A stretch of DNA of 64,000 nucleotides from Erpobdella octoculata (taxonomy: Eukaryota; Annelida; Clitellata; Hirudinida; Erpobdellidae), in NCBI GenBank assembly GCA_963978895.1, contig OZ022242.1:8577114-8641113 (forward strand), given 5' to 3'. The position numbers and the translations under genes are program-made. Below, piece by piece: positions 11,557 to 22,637 of the stretch. The notes below the pieces were generated by a model. That model searched no databases. It worked only from the letters and a program-made list of their open reading frames with translations, and was not told the origin of the DNA. Position 1 is the first letter of the stretch, and every line of letters begins with the position of its first letter.

Positions 11557-12870
11557 TTTAGTCGGACGCTGCAGATCTGTAGTGTGTTTTTGTTTGAAGA
11601 ATGTTGAGCTGATGGTTTCTCAGAGTTGTTCTCTAGTTAACAACTTATTGTTGAGGTTTCTAGTTGTATAATCAATTCATTAAAAGTTATGCTAACTTAA
11701 ATTATTGGAATTTAGTCGAATACCTAATTTTCAACAATAACAAAACATTGAAATATTTACTTCAAAAATTAACAAGAATTTCAATTCCTCTAATACATGT
11801 AATTAAAAATATATTAACTTACAATTCGGTGTAACGGCATGCATGACAATACAAACAACTCACTGTAATGCAACAACAACAACTACTACTATTACTACTT
11901 TTACATCATTTTCCAGCAAATAAATAACTCTCCATCTTCTTTACTTTTCCATAACTTTTCCTTCGCCTTCATTCACTTTTATACAATTGCTTTCCAGCCT
12001 GCTGCAGAACTTATATGCACGCACCTTTATCGGTCTTTCATTCACCATTCATTTCATATCTATAAAAACACAACATAATAAGATTTCCAGAATGAATTCG
12101 CGAAGAACGAAAAAAATTTGATCAAGTGTTTATTTGCTTCTTTGTTTTGGAATGTTTTCTAATGCTGAGTTGGAATGGAAACTGATGATTTTATTGCTGC
12201 TTTAATTGCTTTTCCATTTGAATTTTTTAACACTCATTTTACCAACCTGGTATAAAAATTGTTTTAGTTAATTTTCAATCTGAAACTTTAGCTCTAACAC
12301 AAAGTGTGTTTTTACTGAAATACAGGAATCATTGATTCAAATTTCCAAACAGCTTAAGGTACCGACTAAATTTCGAATTTAGTGAATTTACGCATATAAC
12401 GCGCACTTTGACGTGTCTGGAAAAGTCAAAATATATGTTGCTTTATCAATCATAAAATGTAAATATGTCAAATGTATTTTTGATATTATACATAATACAT
12501 TTGTGTTTATCTATAAAGCCACATCCTTTTTATCCCCTCCATGCCTTCATAGGTGCGCGTAATACGCAAAAAAATACGCTATGTTTTCTTCTGTGTTATT
12601 CATGCTGCAATTTTGAATACATTTAAATTTTTGCAATATTTGCGTTTAAGGGTATCATTTTAAACTCATTCGACAACTTACATGGCTTCTCCGGTCAATC
12701 GCTTTTTTTTTATAAAAAAGTGTTTTAACATTTTTTCTTAGCTATTTTGGGAATAAAATAATTTAAAAAAACTTTTTAAAATACCACGTTTTTGTGAACT
12801 GAAAAGAAGAAAATAATTTGTCTCTGGGCTGTGTCAGAAATGTTTTGATGGAGGCATGCATTAATTCTGG
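11557..12870. other. 5' flank of the minus-strand gene and intergenic DNA
   Basis: Probably holds the 5' UTR and promoter of the gene starting at 11556, but no clear TATA box or CpG-rich stretch was seen. A short (caacaacaactactact) run lies at 11870-11900. No protein, RNA gene or inverted repeat recognised before 12876. Confidence 0.4.
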
Positions 12871-12875
12871 ACATC

Positions 12876-13035
12876 CGTATAACAAACAAGCCACAAATTG
12901 TTAACACTTAAAACGTGGGGCGTTTTTTACTCAAACCAACCATTTGCTATATTTTAAGCAGGATAGATTGTTTTTTTAATATAAATGGCGCCCCACGTTT
13001 TAAGCGTTAACAATTTATGGCTTGTTTGTTATACG
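12876..13035. mobile_element. Palindromic MITE, 47-bp terminal inverted repeats
   Basis: The left arm (12876-12922) begins cgtataacaaacaagcca and ends aaaacgtggggcg. The right arm (12989-13035) is its reverse complement with 2 mismatches in 47. The 66-bp spacer is AT-rich. An inverted-repeat element this short without coding capacity is a MITE or a fold-back element; a target-site duplication is not obvious. Confidence 0.8.
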
Positions 13036-13351
13036 AATATGTCTTCAGCTAAATGCTACCCAGTGTGACTGTCTATGACTGTAATATTTAACGTCGTGAT
13101 TGCAGTTCTAAATGAAAACTCAAATATAAAATAACACAAGTTAAAAAAAAAACTAAATCATGGCTGGCTGCGATTTTCTCGGCCGGCAAAGCTTATTTTT
13201 CGCGTCTCGGCTCGGACGGCTAAATCGGCGACTTATGCGTCTAGCCTCTGGTATTATGGATCAGAGATGGGGGCACATTGATCTGTTTTGAGTTTTTTTT
13301 TGGTAACAACAGTCAAGCTATTAAAAAAGTCAACGTCGTTTTTGGTAAATT

Positions 13352-13567
13352 TTAAAAAAACACATCAAAATTAGGTATAATAGCCATTTTGTAATCATCT
13401 CTTGTTCTACTGTGAATTTTTTTCCAATTCGGTATCAAACCAACATTTGCATTGAGACGTCTCTTCCAAAAATATCGCTTTAGTGTCGTACGGTCAATTC
13501 CCATTTCACTTGCAACAGCATTGACAGCTCTAATCTTTATCATAACTTCATCAACTGCCGTTCCCAT
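13352..13567 (-). pseudogene. Helix-turn-helix fragment, pogo/psq-like transposase remnant
   Basis: A 71-residue minus frame contains AVASEMGIDRTTLKRYFWKR, which has the spacing of the psq/pogo-type DNA-binding helix-turn-helix (small residue, hydrophobic, G-I-x-R-x-T-L-x-R-Y). Such domains start many Tigger/pogo-derived proteins. The frame stops soon after, with no DDE catalytic part nearby, so it is read as a remnant. It could instead be an exon of a real DNA-binding gene. Confidence 0.35.
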
Positions 13568-13769
13568 CCCTTCAACAGGTGTGTACTATTGCGAAACCAA
13601 ACCAAACCTACAAAGAAAGCGAATCGCGTTTTGCATTAATAGAAAATATCAAATTATAGGACTACACTAAACCTAAAAGGCCAAGAGAATGGGTACATCT
13701 AAGGACAAGGGACACTTTGATCTACAGATCAACGTACCCCATATTGGTACAGATCAAAAAGCCCCCATG

Positions 13770-14035
13770 CAGTGGCGTAGCGAAGGAGGACAGGGAGGGG
13801 CATCTGCCCCCGGGCGTAAGGTTTTGAGGCGCCAAAAAGCAAAAGGAAAGACAACAATTTTGCCAAAGTTTAGTCATTTTTGAACATCTAAAACAACTAA
13901 AATTAACAAATTGCATTTTTGAACTATTTCACACTAGTGAATTCCTAAATTCTCTAGGGAGGGGGCTCACCGAGCCCCGGATATGGCATTTCTATACCTT
14001 TCCCCCTGGCACCAAATACTATCGCTACGCCATTG
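13770..14035. mobile_element. hAT-type MITE, 266 bp
   Basis: Termini CAGTGGCGTAGCG and CGCTACGCCATTG are inverted repeats with one mismatch. It is flanked by 8-bp near-duplications, cccccatg (13762-13769) and ccccaatg (14036-14043), 7 of 8 matching. CA..TG termini with an 8-bp duplication are typical of hAT elements. The interior has C- and G-rich ends and no transposase. Confidence 0.8.
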
Positions 14036-14753
14036 CCCCAATGACTTGAGCATACTATAAATGGCGATATATTATCAATACTCAATAATTGAAATATGCA
14101 ATAAAATAAGCCTTACACATATGTTTATACAGTGCAATATTAATTTTCCCCAACAAAAATGTATCTACTTTGTAATTACCGAAACTCAAATGTTGTAAAG
14201 ATTTACTTTTCTCTGATTTTTGTAATTTTTGACTAGCTAGGAAGCTGAAACGTTCAGCATAGCTTCATTGGATGACAATACATGATTCAATTAAAAAAAA
14301 ACTCAGTTTGAACGTCTTTCGTATTTCTAAATCGAATGTATTTGAAATTAAAGTTTGTTTTAAAAAAACTCGTTTTTTCCTTTACTTGTTCATGTATAAA
14401 ATGTTTTCCGTGACAGCTTCGCTGTAATGGAAATTGCAATTGCAGATTTCAGTTACAATTACAAAGATACCTAAGTCGAATAGGTACGCGTCCAGCAAAA
14501 AAAGTGGCACCATTTAGCAAGAAGATTTTTATTTTTTGTTTAAAAATTTGATGAACAATTTGAGTATGAAAAAAAACTGATATCATACGTTTTTGAAATG
14601 GGCAGCACGGACAGCACTTGGCTGAATAAAACAAAAATCATTGTCTTTGGTTGAGCGAAAAGTACCGCGTTTGAAATTTTCCTTGTTTACTTTACGCTAA
14701 CTTAATAATAACGGTTTTATTCATATCCATTGTATTTTTGTAACAACTTTAAA

Positions 14754-17700
14754 ATGTTGGGATTTAATTTTGGCGCTGGGTAAGCGTTTAAAGTCTTTCC
14801 TTTCCCGTTGTAGTAAAATCATATAATAACGCTCATCTTTTTTTTTCTTTCAGATCAACTGGTACGTCGAGCTGGTTTGCTTTTTATTTTTCATTATATA
14901 TTACTGGTCAAATAATTACTAATTAATTTAGCTATAACCATTTCTTCTACTACCTAGTCTAGTAGAGGTGTACATTTTTACAATCATGTTATGTTGGCAA
15001 TCATTTACTTATTTTACTTTTTTGACTTTGAGTAGCTGAGCATCAGTTATTATTATTCACAAAGAAATTACATCCAATAAAGCAAATCGTAAAGGAGACT
15101 CATATAAAAATGTTTTTTCTATGTAAACATGTTCTTAGCCAAAATATTCAACTATCACCTCATGAAGATAGTCTGATAGTGAAGAATATGGCAGTCTAAA
15201 TTTTCAAGAAAAGCAAAAAACATGCTCCACAGAAACTATAAATTAATGGAGTCTATTTTAAACAATTTCATATAAAAATACTTTGTAAGCAATAAAAGTT
15301 TCCATAATCAATGCAGTTGCATAAAAGGTAGATTTACGTTTTTACAACTACTAATTACGAACTGTTATAAATTAATATATATCTTTATGCTAATGCTTTG
15401 AATGAAGAAGAACAGTTTGATGTTATTTACACATTACATTGACTGTGAAAACATTTGACAAAGGGCCACACAGGAAATTGGAAATTATATAACTTGAAAT
15501 GCAGTCGTTTCCACGATGTTTGCATTTTTTGACAGCAGTATATTTTCAGTTCTAGGTAAATGATGAACGATCTTTTGAGATATATGGTGTTGAGTGGGGT
15601 CTTTCATGAAAGTGTCCTGTTGCTTTAGATTTTTGTAATCGATATCAATAATGTATTCCAATCTTGTGATTTTGAGGGATTCAACAGTAACTCAAAAGTG
15701 TTTAAGATTCTTTTTAAAGCAGAACACCAACAGATTCTTCAAATCTGCTTAGATCTGTTTACTCAATGGAGCAAAATCAAACTGCTAAAACTGATTTGAA
15801 AATAGCTGTATATCTTTTTAATTATCACAGAAGACTACTTTCTGCTATTTTATAGGAAACTAGTCAGGCCTTACCCTGATATAACTTTTTATGGTGTGGT
15901 CTCTTTATCAAACGTTTTGAAAAAGAGCAATGAACCTGGTACGTGAATAGTGAACGATGTAATTGTTGTACAAAGAAAGGCTGAAGTACCTTGATTTTTC
16001 TACCTTAAGGTTCAGATGATCCAGAGTAGATATGATCAACTGATCAAGGTAGTCTACAAAGTATCCAATGGTTTCTATTGTTTGGATTCAGTTTGTAACT
16101 AGTTTGCTCAACAGCAAAAGTCATTATAAAAAAAAACTAGATAAACCAAGCTCTAAGCTAGATATAGCAGCTATTCTTTGCTACATCAGTCATAAATGCC
16201 AATGGCAATAATCAATTAAAATAACTCCAGATGTAAATATTTAATGCGGGCTCATACCAGGCCATTGAAGTTCATGAACTTCTTGCTTACTGTTTAAGTT
16301 TTGAAGCTTTACAACTTGATAATTTGGGTCGCAGTCATAAGTTTTTAGGATAATTCATCTATGAAAATACATAACCTGAAGTTATATTATTAAACCTTTG
16401 AGGTGTTGTTTTATTATATTGCAAAATCTTTCTTATCCATAGCAGCAGCATCTGGAGCCAATTTGACATTTGGTAACACTGCCCCTGCTTCAACAACTGG
16501 TTTTAATTTTGGTGGATTTGGAGGAGCTTCAAGTGGAACTACTGGTAGGGGTGTTTGGTTAATTTAGAAAATTTTAACATTAAAATAAATTTATTTAAAA
16601 CTTGTTTTTATGGTGCCTCAGCATTTTCTATATTTAATGATATCGTGAAACTTTAAAATGAAATCAAGCAAACTCATAACATAACAAATTATAAAGTTGC
16701 TGCATTAGTATCATGGAATAAAAGTGTAATATTGAAATTTTTACTGCTAAGGCCTTGCTACAGCAACTGCAACACCTTCCATTGGAGGATTTGGAGCAGC
16801 TGGGTTTTCCTCTGGAACAACTTTTCAACAGCCATCAACATCAACAACGACTTCAACATTGGGTGGTTTTGGTGGACTTGGTGGTTTTAATGCAACTGGT
16901 TTGTCAATGAATTTTTTTACATTTTGTATGAACATGAGAAATAAGTTGTGTTCTTTTATTTTTCATATCTTATAATGAGAAAATGTATTCTCTTTATAAA
17001 ACTGAATTATCTTTTTTAAAGTTAATTTAATTGGGTTGTGCTTTCTGTATTGCTTAGCAATATAAAAAATTGTCCTATTTATATATTATATTTTTGTTTT
17101 TATACTCTTTCAATCTGTTACATTAAAATGTATTTTATTGTTTAATAAGTTACTCTGGTCCTCTTGCTTTATTAAAATTTTGTTTTAAATTAACAAATTA
17201 ACCTATAATAAATTAATTACTGCATTAGTAATCGGCATGACAGAATTTTGGTCAGGAAATCAGAATCCTCCAATATATATAACAAAATTTTGATTTTTAA
17301 AAATTTGTTTTATTTGGTCAACCATATCAAAATTTAAAATATGTTTATTAACACCTTCAATATAAAAAATTGTGTAAAACTAGAGGTACACCAATAATGC
17401 ATTAGGTCACAAGATATCTGATGATTATTATTGATTTCTTAAAGTTTAGTTGTTCTATATTAAGTTTAGCATACTGTCAAATTATTCATTCCTAACTGGC
17501 TGACACTTACTGGTAAAGCAGCAATTAAATTAAATTGATTAAAGTGCACATATACAAGCAACATCACTTGAGACGGATTTTTTCTTTCTTCTAGGTTATT
17601 CCTATATTTGTCACATCTCCATGGAGATCTTCTCAACCACCGTTTGTTTCCAGAAATGAGTCTTGATTAAATTCCATCCCCACCTAAAAAATCACACACC

Positions 17701-20700
17701 TATAAGCCTATAATAATAATTTGTCAATTACATCTTTTTGACTTATTCTTGTTGCTCATTGTATGCACTTCCAACAAAGTTAACTTTTTTTATTACTATG
17801 TAGTTTTTATTGAATTTAAATTATTATATGCAGCCATGGAACAATTCCACCACCAACAATTTGCATCTACTCCATGTTTATAATAGTTTTTCTATGATCA
17901 TTGGTTCGAGTTCGAATACAGGTTTTGATAATGATTTTTAAAATTAATGACTAATAACATCAAAGAAGTTTGAAATAAACGAGCGTTTCTATAGTGACGC
18001 TTGATCGTATATTCTCATCGCCTTTTAAGTCTGGCGACTGAAAAAAGCTGAGAATCTCATGTTTGTATGCACTAACATGGTAGCAATATAACTTTAGCAA
18101 TCCAAATAGTATTCTTCGTCGAACTTAAGGGTGCTGCAATGCAAAACAGGTTGCCCGAAGGTGTCATGGCAAGTCTAATAATTTTATAAAACTTAACCCA
18201 AACTGTCAGTGAAGGACACATTTTTAATTTATATTTCATATTGCATTTTGAAAAAGCTTAATATAAAATCTTTACTGAATAATTTTTGATGATGAAATGT
18301 TATCCTGTCACATTTCAGCAACAATTGCCAACTCGGCAGCTCCAGCATTCAAAGGTTTCTTCACTACGACTGGAAATTCTACAAGCACAACCAGTACTGT
18401 TCCATCACTTGGACTAGGAGGAGGTTTAGGTGGATTTGGTGAGAAATATTTCAGATTGTACAATATTTATTATCATTTTAAAATAGGGTTTTGTGTCTGT
18501 ATGTTTATTATCTTCTGTAGTATTGTTTAAATAGTTTGATGAAATATAAATGTGTGAGATGTACATTTTATATGTTCTATGACTTACCGTTTGTAAAATA
18601 TGGTCGTCCTACACTTTTATATTTCGTCAAACTACTTAAGAGATATAATCGGATTACACAAAATAATTATTTATTCCTTTTTAGTGCATTTAGAAGTAAG
18701 GCTGCGTCCGATTAATCGGCGCACGCATAATCGGGCCGATTATTGCCGTAATCGGCATAATTGGCAAGGGAAAAAATAATCGGTGCCGATTAAACTTTTT
18801 CTGAAAAACTACCCACTTTAAATTTATTCGTATATTATCTAGTGAAAGATCGCTATGTAAGCAGATTTCTGGAGTTCCGGTATAGATTTTAATGCGACTG
18901 TTATTGAATTGGGTCCCTTATAACAAGTACGACAACTAATAAAAAAATCTTTAACCGTGCAGTGAATGAAAGTTGAAATAATAGAAATAAAAATGACATC
19001 AAAGGAAACGTGGGCATTTTAAAAATATTCTTCAGTCATTCGCAAATTAAAGTACAGTATTGATTGAAAAAAAATTAAATTGATAAAAGAATGTAAAAAT
19101 GACATCAAAGAATTGGGCGGCATGTTTTTAAAATTAACTGGTTTAAATATTAAATTATCAAAAAGAATTTAAATTTTAAATTTTCTTTGATTTTGCCGAT
19201 AACCACTAACCATTATCACGGCAAGCAGCAAAACACGCACTTGTATTATGGCGGTATGTTTCGAAACAAGCATTTTCACTAAAGAAATAGTAATTATAAA
19301 ATAATCGGCATCATAATCGGTATCGGCAATTTTAATAATCGGCTATACTCGGTATCTGCATAATCGGCGAAAAGTCATATCGGAACAGCCTTATTTATAA
19401 GTAAAATTGTATTATTAAAAAGTTTTCTTTATATATTTTTAGTTTAAGTTCACGTTTTGCCATTATGAAGCAACATCAACATTTGTTTCACTGAGCATAT
19501 AACTATATAAATAATTCTATGTTCTAGTTTTGTCTCAATATTTATTTCTAAATTTACAATTTTTTAAATGGCTGTGTTCCAATTGTCATCTTAACTGCTG
19601 TTTGAACAGGATTGTGCTGCCATATAGTATTGGCTGTTACATTTTAATGGCCATACAGACAAGATAGTATATTAAAAGCACCAAAAGTGGTGCCAAAGTT
19701 CTTCTCTATGGATACACTATAACAAATCACTATAATCTCTGAAATGTGCTTAATTATTATTATTGATTTATTAATACTAAATTGATTATTGATTTATTAA
19801 TACTAAATTGATTATTGATTTATTAATACTAAATTGATTATTGATTTATTAATACTAAATTGATTATTGATTTATTAATACTAAATTGATTATTGATTTA
19901 TTAATACTAAATTGATTATTGATTTATTAATACTAAATTGATTATTGATTTATTAATACTAAATTGATTATTGATTTATTAATACTAAATTTCTTTGAAT
20001 TCTCTAATTCCAAGGTCTCAGCTCATCAAGTGCTGCTCCAACCATCTTCCAACAAAGCACAACTTCATCGTCGGCACCCGGCCTCGGAGGAGCTGATCAT
20101 AAAAATCCGCTCACTTCGGGCTTGACGAGTTCTGCCTCTGCAAAAGGAAGGTTAATTAAATTGATGTTTAATAATTATTTATTGTTTGACTCAATTTGTT
20201 TGCATTGCTGCTTTTATATGGCCTGATATGGCATTCTTCAAAAGAACAGAATAATATAAGTTTAATGGGAAAAGTACATTTTGGAGTTCTTGTGAGGATT
20301 TAAATGGACTGAATTGATTGATTTATTGATATGTGTTTCATTTAACAAATTATTATTTTATTTTTTTTTAGTGACAGGAAAACTATCAAAGATAATGTTG
20401 TCATTCCAGAGATTTTGGCAACAGTTGAAGAATTCAAGTGAGTTTCTTATATTATTGGAGTTGCTCTTATGATTTCTTTGATTTAATAATTTTGTACTGC
20501 TTTAAAACAATTTTCAAAACTATTAAAATGTGTATAGCCTTTTAGGCATACTCTAGTTTTCATTCAGTGTTGTCTAATAGTTGCCTGTAAACAACGTTTA
20601 AGAGATTGATCTTGACAAATGTTATCATAGTTTCAATGATCTTCCAGCAAACACATTAAGACACAGAAAACGGTTCGAGAAAACATAACACGCATGACTG

Positions 20701-22637
20701 CGAAACCCCTCTTCAAAGTTGAAGACGACTTGAAAGATATGAGACAGCAGCTTCACGAAATTGCAACTTTGTTGCAGAAGAATTCAACAAGTGTGGACAA
20801 GCTCAAAATTGAAGCCACTCAGGTTTGTTAGGATTGTGAAGTTTTTTTTATTTTAACAGTTCGAGAATTATGCAAGTACGTTTTGCATCGTCCAGGAATT
20901 GAAGAACGTCGAAACTGCTCAAAGAACGAAAGAAACACCACCTGGACTGCAATACGAGAACATTCTGCCGACCGAGTTTGTAAATTTAAATGATTAATTG
21001 ATGAAGAGATGTGATAACGATGAGTAATCAATTAGATTGTTCTTTAAAACTCCATCGATTATTCACCGGTAGAAATAGGTTTAAATTAATTATTTTAAAA
21101 TGAACATTTATTTGTAGATATTTTCAAAAGCTTGCTGATGACTTTGAGAGGCAGATGTCATCGTATCGTCATCAGTTTCTTGAAGCGGAAAACTTTTTCT
21201 CTTCCATCAACCACTCCAGTGCCACCAGTCCTGCTGGTCTGTATTAAATGATTTTACTCTTCGTATGATTGTGTTTTTTAAATCTACTCTAATGATATCT
21301 ATTGAATTTCAACGTGCATTGAATAACTTAACAGAATTGGCATCGGTCTTGGTGAAATTGAATGAAGGATTTGTTGCTCTTGCTGCACGACTTCAAGTTG
21401 TCCACGAAGCTGTCAAGGTAGATTCGTTTTTTTATATTTTTCTTCACTATCATCGTGTATAGAAACATGTAGAACTTTAGTTTTGATGAGATTTGTTGTT
21501 GAATGAATGATGCGATGAATTGTATGGTATCATCAGAGAACGTGGTTGACAGTTTTGTTTTTCTTGCAGAATCAGAAAGAAAGCTATCTCCAGTTCAGAA
21601 AGCGACACCTCTGCGACAACTCCGACATCTTCAAGAAATCACAAACCGGACGACCAAATGCGACCACCCAGTCGTCTCTCGCCAAAAACAACCAATCATT
21701 TAGTTCTTCACTGTTTCCTTGCGGTAGCAGCGTGGCATCCGTGGCTCTCTCTTCGGCCGTCAACCAGACGATTCCACAGAGTAAATAACTCTTTTACCGG
21801 CTTCTTTCAAGATGATTTTTAACAGGATTCTGTGACACTCCATTTTTATTTGATGCTCTGTCAACATCTGTCTTAATTTTTATTTCCGTGTCTGCTTTGT
21901 TTGTTTTGCTTGTATTTTATAAATATTATTTTTTTTATTATTTTAAAAATTATCAGTATTATAAATATGGCTGAAGTGTTTAAAAGTTTTACGTTTCACA
22001 TTTTTGAGTCGAACTGAAGTTGTGTGCAATTGATTTGTATTTCTTCTGGTTTGTTGAAAACATCTTGAAAACATCAGATTGGCATGTGTTATGTAGCGTT
22101 CATTATTTTGATGGATGGTGGGTGACTGATAGCATATGAACGTGGTGATAATTGGGTCATACACAATTACAAAGTTAGACGTTTTGCTGTTTGAAGTTAC
22201 TTAAAGGTGTTTCGTATTCTCGTGCCAGTCTTTCGGTGGAAATTGTTAGCTGTCAATTATACGTGAAGTGTGTGGTTAGTTGATGCTGCTTGTGCATTTG
22301 ACAGTAGTGGTGATGATAGTGATGGAGTTTAGTAGTCTAGACAGACGGGTGTGAATTGCGAACAAGTGGCATTTTAACATAACCAAATGTAACTAAATTT
22401 CAATAACAACTTCCAGATCCATCCACTGCCCAAACGGGGATTGGACTGTTCAGTCACCAGGCAACGAGTTATCCTCAGCAATCTGCCGGGACCGGTGCAC
22501 CTATGAATGCCAATAATTTCAACCAATCAACCGTCAATCCTTTCCTATCTCCGGCTGCGCAAACCACTTTTTTCTCGCCACCGGCTGCCTCTACACCACT
22601 CCAAAAGAGCGGAAACAAGAGGGGGAAAAACGCTTGA
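14754..22637 (+). CDS. NUP58: Nucleoporin NUP58 (p58/p45), 13 exons, 493 residues
   Basis: FG nucleoporin of the central transport channel, part of the NUP62-NUP54-NUP58 coiled-coil complex. I assemble the coding exons as 14754-14779, 14854-14861, 16443-16544, 16764-16898, 18319-18438, 20015-20150, 20372-20437, 20648-20822, 20896-20975, 21118-21236, 21335-21417, 21570-21780 and 22417-22637, all with GT-AG introns and in frame. Residues 1-130 are a Gly/Thr/Ser-rich FG region with about 7 FG dipeptides. About 176-350 is the helical core, with TPPGLQYENILPTEYF near 270 and an LNEGFVALAARLQVVHEAVK helix in exon 11, both close to animal NUP58. The tail ends KSGNKRGKNA, like the GNKRGK end of the vertebrate protein. 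Vertebrate NUP58 is about 600 residues; the shortfall is mainly the C-terminal FG region, nearly absent here. Introns hold a LINE relic, a hAT element and a 26-bp array. No AATAAA was noticed in the first 450 nt after the stop. Confidence 0.93.
14854..14861 (+). other. NUP58: NUP58 microexon 2, 8 nt
   Basis: ATCAACTG lies between tttctttcag and gtacgt. Exon 1 ends in phase 2 (GG) and exon 3 must be entered in phase 1; only an insert of 8 nt (mod 3 = 2) joins them, giving GSTA. The strong polypyrimidine tract and the frame requirement are the evidence. Confidence 0.75.
15540..16215 (+). pseudogene. Decayed LINE (CR1/Jockey-like) in NUP58 intron 2
   Basis: Several frames together read as the end of a non-LTR reverse transcriptase: HQQILQICLDLFTQWSKIK near 15730, KLVRPYPDITFYGVVS near 15858, RLKYLDFSTLRFR near 15980, KVVYKVSNGFYCLDS near 16045, and PSSKLDIAAI near 16145. 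These match in order the post-catalytic motifs of the family (a Trp-Ser helix, LVRP-x-LEYA-like, RL-x-x-L, the WN-LP region). Stops and frameshifts throughout show an old, dead copy on the same strand as NUP58. Confidence 0.65.
18697..19393. mobile_element. hAT-type element, 697 bp, in NUP58 intron 5
   Basis: Starts TAAGGCTGCGTCCGAT and ends ATCGGAACAGCCTTA, imperfect inverted repeats. Flanks tttagaag (18689-18696) and tttataag (19394-19401) match in 7 of 8 bases, the 8-bp duplication expected for hAT. Subterminal regions are full of ATCGG / CCGAT repeats, probable transposase binding sites. No transposase frame remains, so it is non-autonomous. Confidence 0.8.
19755..19990. repeat. 26-bp tandem array before NUP58 exon 6
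   Basis: About 9 almost perfect units of gattattgatttattaatac plus taaatt. Each unit holds TACTAAAT. The last unit ends about 25 nt before the exon 6 acceptor, so its TACTAA lies at the distance expected for the branch point. Confidence 0.92.

Noticed and set aside
17905..17935. B-box-like ggttcgagttcgaat
   Set aside because: No A box at the right distance upstream and no tRNA fold.
20976..20985. gtaaat at 20980 as the exon 9 donor
   Set aside because: It would put exon 10 out of frame with an early TGA; the GTTTGT at 20976 gives the conserved PTEYF junction.
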